A DNA stretch of 64,000 nucleotides, from the NCBI RefSeq assembly GCF_001028705.1, contig NZ_CP011770.1, positions 1,801,501 through 1,865,500 on the forward strand. Direction: 5' to 3'. Position 1 is the stretch's first letter, and each line of letters starts with the position of its first letter. The notes beneath the pieces are model-generated. The model did not search any database, was not told the origin of the DNA, and was given only the letters and a program-made list of their open reading frames with translations. Positions 8,416 through 15,494 of the stretch are shown in pieces. The position numbers were made by a program, and so were the translations under genes. Source of the stretch: Croceicoccus naphthovorans (GTDB taxonomy: Bacteria > Pseudomonadota > Alphaproteobacteria > Sphingomonadales > Sphingomonadaceae).

Positions 8416-9216
8416 TCATGGCTTTGTCGCCGCGATAAGCATTGCTTTAACCGGCATCGATTCCCCAAGTTGCGCCCGCAATGCCTCCGCCATCCGGTTG
8501 CAGACCACATCAGGGTCAATGCCGCGTTCGACCAATTCCTCGCCAAGCGGGTTGCCGTAAACGATGCCCCGCGCAAACAAGGCAGGATCATCCAATGCCT
8601 TGCGATGGGTTAGAGTATCGATTGTCGGTTCATCGAATCCCGCATCCTTCAGATCTGATCGGATCCTGCCGGCATCGTGGTAGCTGAAAGGAATCTTATA
8701 GAAAGCTGGCGGATCGTTCGGGCAAAACTCCGCCCCCACCGAATAGGCTATCCGGCCAAATGGGTTGTCGTTCCATGATCCCCAGACGCTGAACAGATAT
8801 GTCCCACCCGGCTTCAGAACGCGCAGCGCCTCTGCATAGCTTGCCCCGCGATCCGGGAAAAACATGACACCAAACTGGCAGATCACCACATCGAAAGCGC
8901 CATCGTCAAAGGGAAGTCTGCAAGCATCCGCCGCCTCTATCCCAACGCTCTCGTCCTCATCGAATTTCAGGGCAGCAAAGTCGAGCATCGGGCAATTGAG
9001 ATCGGTGGCGATCAGGGCGCATTGCGGCGGGATACGATCACGCAAACGCCGGGTGACGATTCCTGTGCCAGCGGCCGTCTCCAGAACACTCGATGGATGA
9101 AGATCCGAGGCTCGCCGAGCCATCTCTTCCGCAAAGCGCTCAAAGATGAAAGGCCCCAACCCGCTGTCGTAATTTTCGGGAACGGTGCCTGAAAAACGGG
9201 TCTCCAAACCAGGCAT
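8416..9216 (-). CDS. Class I SAM-dependent methyltransferase
   Basis: A 266-residue cytoplasmic methyltransferase of the Methyltransf_11/25 type. Motif I (VLETAAGTGIVTRRL, about residues 44-58) binds S-adenosylmethionine; ATDLNCPMLD is the acidic loop after beta-2; ADACRLPFDDGAFDVVICQFG is motif II/III; EALRVLKPGGTYLFSVWG is the post-motif strand-helix. The N-terminal segment GTVPENYDSGLGPFIFERFA resembles small-molecule or quinone-type methyltransferases. The substrate cannot be read from the sequence. It stands alone between the riboswitch leader and the MipA-like gene, in the same direction as both. Confidence 0.88.
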   Translation of the reverse strand: MPGLETRFSGTVPENYDSGLGPFIFERFAEEMARRASDLHPSSVLETAAGTGIVTRRLRDRIPPQCALIATDLNCPMLDFAALKFDEDESVGIEAADACRLPFDDGAFDVVICQFGVMFFPDRGASYAEALRVLKPGGTYLFSVWGSWNDNPFGRIAYSVGAEFCPNDPPAFYKIPFSYHDAGRIRSDLKDAGFDEPTIDTLTHRKALDDPALFARGIVYGNPLGEELVERGIDPDVVCNRMAEALRAQLGESMPVKAMLIAATKP

Positions 9217-9310
9217 CGAAAGTCCCCCGTATCAAGCGTGGGGACCTTACCACGGATGCGAATACCACCCTAATTGCGACATCCGAGCGAAGTGGCGGTG
9301 AACTAAGCCT

Positions 9311-10234
9311 TCAAAACGCATACCCCACGCCCAGCAGCGCCGCATACTGGTTCCGATCCCCGCGCATCGACACGATCGGCGTTTCCGCCGCGCTGCCCTG
9401 CAGGCGCTGGTAGCTGAGCGCCGCGGCTAGCGCGAGGCCGCCGTTGCGGAAGTCTCCGTCGAGGTCGAGGCCGTAAAATATCCGCGCGTCCCAGTCCTTC
9501 ATCCCGCTTTTCGCGTTATAGGTGGGAAGCTGCCCGCCGGTCGCCGCGCTGCCCTCTGGCGTGATCGTATAGTAATAGTCGGCGTAATCGTCGTCGTACC
9601 AGCTTGCGCCCAGCGAAACGCCTGCGCCCATACCCTTCGACAGCGCGGTCGAGTACGAGACCGAGACGTTGTGGTTGCTGCCCGCGCCGTTGCCCGAAAC
9701 GTCCCAACGCTTGCTGGCGCCGAAGGCCAGCGAATCCATCGGGGTGAACAGCTTCTTGAACGAAATGCCCGCGTCGATGCCGACCTCGAAGGTCTTGTCC
9801 AGCTTTGGCAGCAGGTCGACCACATCGTCCTTCAGGTCGCCGGTACGCGTCTGGCGATAGCGGAATTCGGGGCCGAGCGAGAGCTCGATGTCGCCCGGCA
9901 GGTTCGGGATCAGGTCCAGTTCCAGACCGATGCCCTTGGTAGCGAAACCGATGCCGCCGACAGAGCCCCTTACCGCGCCGCCGTATTGCACGCTGTATTC
10001 GTCGCCCCCGTCATAGTCCGAGACATAGCCCGCGCCGACGGCGACGATGACGTAATCGCCTTCGAAGACGTCCTCGGCGGTGCCGGTGTCGAAATCGCCC
10101 AGCCGGTCAATACCGCCCAGACGGTTCGGCGCGGCGGCAGCGGCGGCGGTGTTGTTGGCAAGGGCGGGAGCGGCGACGAAACCGCTGGCTATCAGGGTGA
10201 CTGCGGCAATCGGGCGGAGGGCATTATTTCGCAA
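9311..10234 (-). CDS. MipA/OmpV family outer-membrane protein
   Basis: A 307-residue protein with a Sec signal peptide (about residues 1-26, ending APALAN) and a C-terminal aromatic residue (GVGYAF) typical of outer-membrane beta-barrels. The body alternates glycine and aromatic residues and shows MipA/OmpV hallmarks: the opening YVIVAVGAGYVSDYDGGDEY, FATKGIGLELDLI, GPEFRYRQTR, the WDVSGNGAGSNHNVSVSYS block and SLGASWYDDDYADYYY. Family members are outer-membrane scaffold or channel proteins of poorly known function. It is divergent from the carotenoid operon, with about 130 bp between the two starts that must hold both promoters. Confidence 0.9.
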   Translation of the reverse strand: MRNNALRPIAAVTLIASGFVAAPALANNTAAAAAAPNRLGGIDRLGDFDTGTAEDVFEGDYVIVAVGAGYVSDYDGGDEYSVQYGGAVRGSVGGIGFATKGIGLELDLIPNLPGDIELSLGPEFRYRQTRTGDLKDDVVDLLPKLDKTFEVGIDAGISFKKLFTPMDSLAFGASKRWDVSGNGAGSNHNVSVSYSTALSKGMGAGVSLGASWYDDDYADYYYTITPEGSAATGGQLPTYNAKSGMKDWDARIFYGLDLDGDFRNGGLALAAALSYQRLQGSAAETPIVSMRGDRNQYAALLGVGYAF

Positions 10235-10365
10235 GTGCGATCCTTTAGTCGGGGGAGACTTTCCTTTCCAACGCCCACGGCACGGGCCAGTTCCTTGCGC
10301 ACGGTTCGGGGATGGTATCGGATAGGCGCTTGCCCCACGGCGCTGCGCGTGTCAGCAGGTGCGCC

Positions 10366-11562
10366 ATGCAGGGCCGTTACGACATCGCGATTGCCGGCGG
10401 CGGGCTTGCCGGATCGCTGATCGCACTTGCGCTGGCGGCCCGTCGCCCGAACCTTTCGGTCGTGCTGATAGAAGCGGGCCAGCGGATCGGCGGCAACCAC
10501 GTCTGGTCGTTCTTTGCCACCGATATTGCCGATGCGGACCGCGATCTGGTCGAACCCATGTTCGCGGCGCAGTGGAACGCGGGCTATGATGTGCGCTTTC
10601 CGGCGTTGACCCGGACTTTGGCGACGCCTTATCGCAGCATCACGTCCGAAAACCTCGACGCGGCGGTGCGCGATGCCCTGCCCGCCGATGCAGTGATCAC
10701 CGGCCAGCCGGTCGCGGCGGTGGATGCGACAAGCGTTACGCTGGAGGATGGCACCCGGATCGCGGCGACGGGCGTGATCGACGCGCGTGGGTTGTCCCCC
10801 GATCTGTTGCGGCATTTTTCCGGCGGCTGGCAAAAATTCGTCGGCGTCATGCTGGAATGCGACGAACCGCACGGGATGGACCGCCCCATCGTCATGGACG
10901 CGACGGTGCCACAGTTGGACGGCTATCGCTTTGTCTATTCACTCCCTTTCGGTCCGCGCAGCGTGTTCGTCGAGGATACCTATTACAGCGATACGCCCGA
11001 CCTCGACCACGAGGCTTTGCTGGCCCGCGCCCACGACTATGCCGAACGCCAAGGCTGGCAAGCCCCCACCAGCGCGCGGATCGAGAGCGGTGTTCTGCCG
11101 GTCGTCACCGATGGCGATTTCGATGCGTTCTGGGAAGAGACGGACAACCGAACCGGGCGAGCGGGCGTTCGCGCCGGGCTGTTCCAGCCGCTGACCAGCT
11201 ACTCGCTGCCTGATGCGGTGCGATTCGCCAGCGCGGTCGCCGCCCTGCCCGCGCTGGACAGTGCCGCGCTCGCCGCATTCTCGCGCGACTATGCAGAGTC
11301 GCATTGGCGGCGGGGCAACTTTTACCGCCTGCTCGCCCGGATGTTGTTCGGCGCATCCGATCCGGCGGACCGCTACAAGGTGCTGCAAAGGTTCTACGGG
11401 CTTGACGAAGCGCTGGTCGAACGCTTCTACGCAGGGCGCAGTACGCATGCCGACAAGCTGCGCGTGTTGGCCGGCAAGCCGCCCGTGCCATTGATGCGCG
11501 CGGTCAAAGTGCTGGCAGGATTTGGCGCGCCCCCTCCCCTTGCGCCGGAAGGACCGGAATGA
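10366..11562 (+). CDS. crtY: Lycopene beta-cyclase CrtY
   Basis: CrtY closes both ends of lycopene to give beta-carotene. The ATG at 10366 starts 398 residues, close to the usual family length of 380-400; the frame extends 18 codons further but without homology-like sequence. The FAD-binding fold is at the N-terminus (YDIAIAGGGLAGSLIALALA, residues 4-23), followed by the conserved IGGNHVWSFF and later GVIDARG and PFGPRSVFVEDTYYSD. The LFQPLTSYSLPDAVRFA segment is also typical. Its stop overlaps the crtI start (ATGA), so the two are translationally coupled. It is first in the operon crtY-crtI-crtB-nuclease. Confidence 0.96.
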   Translation: MQGRYDIAIAGGGLAGSLIALALAARRPNLSVVLIEAGQRIGGNHVWSFFATDIADADRDLVEPMFAAQWNAGYDVRFPALTRTLATPYRSITSENLDAAVRDALPADAVITGQPVAAVDATSVTLEDGTRIAATGVIDARGLSPDLLRHFSGGWQKFVGVMLECDEPHGMDRPIVMDATVPQLDGYRFVYSLPFGPRSVFVEDTYYSDTPDLDHEALLARAHDYAERQGWQAPTSARIESGVLPVVTDGDFDAFWEETDNRTGRAGVRAGLFQPLTSYSLPDAVRFASAVAALPALDSAALAAFSRDYAESHWRRGNFYRLLARMLFGASDPADRYKVLQRFYGLDEALVERFYAGRSTHADKLRVLAGKPPVPLMRAVKVLAGFGAPPPLAPEGPE

Positions 11563-13064
11563 GCGAAGCCCAGATGCCACCCCGTAAAGCCGCCGTGATC
11601 GGCGCGGGCTTTGGCGGCCTTGCGCTGGCCATCAGGCTGCAATCGGCGGGCGTGCAGACCACGGTGATCGAAGCGCGCGACAAGCCCGGCGGGCGCGCGT
11701 ACGTGTGGCACAAGGACGGCTTTACGTTCGACGCGGGGCCGACCGTCGTGACCGATCCCGACTGCCTGGCGCAGCTTTGGCGGCTGACCGATCACGACAT
11801 TGCCGACGATATCGAACTGATGCCGGTCATGCCGTTCTATCGCCTGCAATGGGATGACGGGACAACCTTCGACTATTCGAACGATCACCTGAAACTGGCG
11901 CAGGAAATCTCGCGCCTCAGCCCGCAGGATCTGGCGGGGTACGAGGCGTTCTCGGCATACTCCGAAGGCGTGTACGAGGAAGGCTACCTGAAGCTGGGCC
12001 ATGTCCCGTTCCTGAAGTTTTCGACCATGATCAAGGCCGCGCCCGCACTGGCAAAGTATCAGGCGTGGCGGTCGGTCTATTCGATTGTCTCGAAATATAT
12101 CGAGAACCCGAAGCTGAGAGAGGCGCTGTCGTTTCACACGTTGCTGGTCGGCGGCAATCCCATGACGACGAGTTCGGTTTACGCCCTGATCCACAAGCTG
12201 GAGAAGGACGGCGGCGTGTGGTGGGCCAAGGGCGGCACCAACCGGTTGATCGCGGCGATGGTCAGCCATTTCGAACGGCTGGGCGGCACGGTCCGGCTGG
12301 GCGATGCGGTGGCGCGGATCGATACCGTGGGCAACAAGGCAACCGGCGTCACGACGAAGAGCGGGTGGACCGAACGCTTCGACGCGGTGGCCAGCAACGC
12401 CGATTTGATGCACAGCTATCGCGACCTGCTGGCGGGCAGCCGCCGCGGCCCGAAGATGGCGAAGTCGCTGGCGCGCAAGCGGTGGAGCCCCAGCCTGTTC
12501 GTCGTGCATTTCGGCGTAGAGGGCGCATGGCCCGGCATCCCGCACCACATGATCCTGTTCGGCCCGCGCTACAAAGGGTTGCTGGACGATATCTATACCA
12601 ACGGCGTGCTGCCCAAGGATTTCTCGATCTATCTGCACCACCCCACCGTAACCGACCCGTCGATGGCGCCAGAGGGGATGAGCACGTTCTATGCCCTTGT
12701 TCCCGTCGCGCACATGGGCAAACTGGCGGTGGATTGGGACAAGATCGGGCCAGAGCTGGAAAAGCGCGTTCTGGACGAAGTGGGCCGCCGGTTGATCCCC
12801 GATATCCATTCGCGGATCGTGACAAAGTTCCACTACACCCCGGCCGATTTCAGCACCGACCTTGCCGCCCACATGGGCAGTGCCTTCAGCCTCGAACCGA
12901 TCCTGACGCAGAGCGCGTGGTTCCGCGCCCACAACCGCGATGACGAGATCAACAACCTCTACATCGTCGGCGCGGGCACCCATCCGGGCGCGGGCATTCC
13001 AGGCGTGGTCGGATCGGCGCGGGCGACAGCGCGGCTGATGCTGGCCGATCTTGCCAAGGGCTGA
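11559..13064 (+). CDS. crtI: Phytoene desaturase CrtI
   Basis: CrtI carries out four desaturations of phytoene to lycopene at the membrane, using FAD. The 501-residue protein has the N-terminal dinucleotide-binding motif AAVIGAGFGGLALAIRLQSAG followed by EARDKPGGRAYVW, the FDAGPTVVTDP segment and the bacterial-type C-terminal signature YIVGAGTHPGAGIPGVVGSARATA. The ATG at 11559 shares four bases with the crtY stop. The 3' end overlaps or abuts crtB, which begins at GTG 13069. Length and motifs are complete. Confidence 0.97.
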   Translation: MSEAQMPPRKAAVIGAGFGGLALAIRLQSAGVQTTVIEARDKPGGRAYVWHKDGFTFDAGPTVVTDPDCLAQLWRLTDHDIADDIELMPVMPFYRLQWDDGTTFDYSNDHLKLAQEISRLSPQDLAGYEAFSAYSEGVYEEGYLKLGHVPFLKFSTMIKAAPALAKYQAWRSVYSIVSKYIENPKLREALSFHTLLVGGNPMTTSSVYALIHKLEKDGGVWWAKGGTNRLIAAMVSHFERLGGTVRLGDAVARIDTVGNKATGVTTKSGWTERFDAVASNADLMHSYRDLLAGSRRGPKMAKSLARKRWSPSLFVVHFGVEGAWPGIPHHMILFGPRYKGLLDDIYTNGVLPKDFSIYLHHPTVTDPSMAPEGMSTFYALVPVAHMGKLAVDWDKIGPELEKRVLDEVGRRLIPDIHSRIVTKFHYTPADFSTDLAAHMGSAFSLEPILTQSAWFRAHNRDDEINNLYIVGAGTHPGAGIPGVVGSARATARLMLADLAKG

Positions 13065-13068
13065 CCGC

Positions 13069-14055
13069 GTGCAGGACCGGACGCAACTGGTGGCCCATGC
13101 CCGGCGCACGATTGCGCGCGGGTCGAAAAGCTTTGCCGCCGCCTCGATGTTGTTCGACCGGGTGACGCGCGAACGGGTCTGGTTGCTCTATGCATGGTGC
13201 CGCGCAGCGGACGACCTTGCCGATGCGCAGGACATGGGCGGCGATCTGGGCGACCAGTCGGAGGCAGAGGCACGGCTGGCGACGATACGCGAACGCACCG
13301 CACTGGCGCTGGCGGGCCAGCCGACCGGCGATGCCTCTTTCGATGGGCTGGGCGTGGTTGCCGCCGAATGTGGTCTAACCCAAGCCATGTGCGACGACGT
13401 GATCGCCGGGTTTGCAATGGACGCTGCCGACTGGCGCCCGCGCGACCGGGACGACATGCTGCAATATTGCTATCACGTGGCTGGCGCGGTCGGGGTGATG
13501 ATGGCCAAGGTGATGGGCGTGCCCGATGACGATGGCGATACGCTGGCCAGTGATACTTTGGACAGGGCTTGCGATCTGGGCATCGCGTTTCAATTGGGCA
13601 ACATCGTCCGCGACTTGTGGGAAGATGACGCCGCCGGTCGCTGCTACCTGCCGGTCGAATGGCTGGTGGAGGCCGACATTCCGCCCGGCCAGCATATGAA
13701 GCCGATCTACCGCGAACCGCTGGTGGCGATGGTGCAACAGGCGTGCCTGCTGGCGCGCACTTACGAAGCGTCCGCCCGCATCGGCGCGGCGCGGTTGCCG
13801 TTCCGATCGCGCTGGGCGATCCTGTCGGCCACCGGCATCTATGGCGCGATCGCGCGCAAGGTGGAGGACGCGGGCGAACACGGCTGGGACCACCGCGCCT
13901 TTACCAGCCGGTTCGAGAAGCTGGGCCATGTCGCGGGCGGCCTGCGCGCCAGCATGGCACCGCCGCCCGAAGGCTGCGCAGAGCAGGCAAAGGGCCGCCC
14001 GCTGACCCGCCTTGGCTTTGCCGAACGTGCGCGGGAGAAAGGCTACGCCGCGTGA
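13069..14055 (+). CDS. crtB: Phytoene synthase CrtB
   Basis: CrtB condenses two geranylgeranyl diphosphates to phytoene, the first committed carotenoid step. The 328-residue protein has both aspartate-rich magnesium-binding motifs: AWCRAADDLADAQD (about residue 48) and LGNIVRDLWEDDAAGRCYLP (about residue 180). The GTG at 13069 is preferred as start because AAGG lies 9 nt upstream and the N-terminus then reads VQDRTQLVAHARRTIARGSKSF; a TTG at 13051 inside crtI is the alternative. The stop overlaps the GTG of the following nuclease gene (GTGA). Confidence 0.96.
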   Translation: MQDRTQLVAHARRTIARGSKSFAAASMLFDRVTRERVWLLYAWCRAADDLADAQDMGGDLGDQSEAEARLATIRERTALALAGQPTGDASFDGLGVVAAECGLTQAMCDDVIAGFAMDAADWRPRDRDDMLQYCYHVAGAVGVMMAKVMGVPDDDGDTLASDTLDRACDLGIAFQLGNIVRDLWEDDAAGRCYLPVEWLVEADIPPGQHMKPIYREPLVAMVQQACLLARTYEASARIGAARLPFRSRWAILSATGIYGAIARKVEDAGEHGWDHRAFTSRFEKLGHVAGGLRASMAPPPEGCAEQAKGRPLTRLGFAERAREKGYAA

Positions 14056-14702
14056 AGTGGCGCAAGCCGTTCAAGGCGGTGCCGCTGCACAAAAAGGATG
14101 GGACGACGATCCCGTTTCGCCAGCCGCGCAAGGGCACGCTGCTGTTCAACCAGATCAAGGGCAACCCGCGCTTCGAAGACTCCGCCCCGTCGCGCAAGGA
14201 ACCGATCAACTGGTGGGCCATCGCCCTCACCTTCGTCTCGGTCGTCCTGCTCGGTCTTGGCCTGTCGATGCGCTATGGCAATCTGCAATTCGGCAGCGAC
14301 CAGCCCGAGGCTGTTTCCGCCGCTGAACTCCCGGTGGCGGGGCCGCAAGACACCCTGTCCGCAACATTCGCGCTGTGCGGCGGTGGCAATCGCAGCGACT
14401 GCGTCGTCGATGGCGATACGTTCTGGCTGGCGGGCGAGAAATACCGGGTGCTCGACATCAACACCCCCGAAACGTCGACCCCGCGCTGCGATCGGGAATA
14501 CGAGCTTGGCCAAGCCGCCACGAGGCGCTTTATCGAGCTGCTCAATGCCGGACCGTTCCGCCTCGAATCCGGGGCAGAGGAGACCGACCGCTATGGCCGC
14601 AAACTGCGCCGGGTGATGCGCGGGCAGCAATCGCTGGGCGATGTGCTGGTGGCCGAAGGGCTGGCCGAAAACTGGCAGGGTTTCCGCCGCGACTGGTGTT
14701 AA
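14052..14702 (+). CDS. Membrane-anchored thermonuclease-like (SNase) protein
   Basis: A 216-residue protein starting at GTG 14052, which overlaps the crtB stop. The basic N-terminus is followed by one transmembrane helix (WWAIALTFVSVVLLGLGLSM, about residues 57-76), placing the C-terminal domain in the periplasm. That domain is staphylococcal-nuclease-like: CVVDGDTFWLAGEKYRVLDINTPE with the Asp and Arg positions of the active site, then ELGQAATRRFIELL and ETDRYGRKLRRV, ending in LGDVLVAEGLAENW. Homologues cut DNA or RNA; several family members in alphaproteobacteria are untested. Coupling to phytoene synthase may be accidental operon packing. Confidence 0.88.
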   Translation: MKWRKPFKAVPLHKKDGTTIPFRQPRKGTLLFNQIKGNPRFEDSAPSRKEPINWWAIALTFVSVVLLGLGLSMRYGNLQFGSDQPEAVSAAELPVAGPQDTLSATFALCGGGNRSDCVVDGDTFWLAGEKYRVLDINTPETSTPRCDREYELGQAATRRFIELLNAGPFRLESGAEETDRYGRKLRRVMRGQQSLGDVLVAEGLAENWQGFRRDWC

Positions 14703-14809
14703 GCGCCCGTTCGGCCCGGGAATCGGCCGTTAATCGCCCGTTCGGTAATGTGTGGTACCTTTTTCTCAAGCTGGCGGAACATCCGCTGCCTGAGAGGCGT
14801 TGGCCCGAC

Positions 14810-15427
14810 ATGACCGTAGACGTTTGCCTTCACGAAGTTACCGGCGCGACAGAGGCCGAGGACCGTTTCATCCGCGATAGCGTGGTCCTGCTGCGAACAG
14901 CTGTCAGCAGCGCGGGATTCGGCGCGTCTGTGCGCAACGCCGACTATGGGTTTTCCGGCTGGCAAAGCCTGCACGGCGGCGTTCGGGACATGGATGGCGA
15001 CGCCATCTGGGAACGCATTGTCCACGGCCGCGAATGCGGCAAGACGGCGGACCATACGCTGGATATTTCCGTTTCTGTCGAAGACCTTGAAACCCCCGAA
15101 AGCGGTCATGCCGTGATCGGCAGAACGCGCCTTGGCACCCTGCCCATTCGTTCCGCCCGCTGGTTCGTGGCGCAGTGCATGGATGCGGGCGACCGCGTGA
15201 ACATGGCGGCGCACCTGATGCACCAGTGGATGCATGTATCCGGCTTTGTCCACGCGCCCGAAAACACCGGGCAGGATGCGCCGTCGGTCCTCGCCCGCCT
15301 TGTCCGCCGCGCGTTGGAAAGCGACTATGGTGACGAGATTGATGCGAAAGTGACTGCGCTGCTCACCCTTGATACGACCGATTGCGACTGCTGCGTCGCC
15401 AGTGAAACCGACGGCCTCGCCGCTTGA
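14810..15427 (+). CDS. Metzincin-like protein with Glu-to-Gln change
   Basis: A protein of about 205 residues, start ATG 14810 (MTVDVCLHEVTGATEAEDRF); the frame is open further upstream but there it shadows the nuclease gene. It has no signal peptide. The striking part is MHQWMHVSGFVH (about residues 138-149): it fits the metzincin zinc motif HExxHxxGxxH except that the catalytic Glu is Gln. The region before it (AQCMDAGDRVNMAAHL) resembles the active-site helix of similar small bacterial proteins. It ends with a CDCCV cysteine cluster. Zinc may still bind, but normal peptidase activity is unlikely. Function unknown. Confidence 0.75.
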   Translation: MTVDVCLHEVTGATEAEDRFIRDSVVLLRTAVSSAGFGASVRNADYGFSGWQSLHGGVRDMDGDAIWERIVHGRECGKTADHTLDISVSVEDLETPESGHAVIGRTRLGTLPIRSARWFVAQCMDAGDRVNMAAHLMHQWMHVSGFVHAPENTGQDAPSVLARLVRRALESDYGDEIDAKVTALLTLDTTDCDCCVASETDGLAA

Positions 15428-15494
15428 TCTTTCCGCCGGGGAATAGCCGCCCGATGCGGTTTCCCTGAACCTCGCCACACCCTATCTGAAGGGC

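Noticed and set aside
11427..13109. 560-residue minus-strand frame over crtI
   Set aside because: Antisense to crtI, which has complete family motifs.
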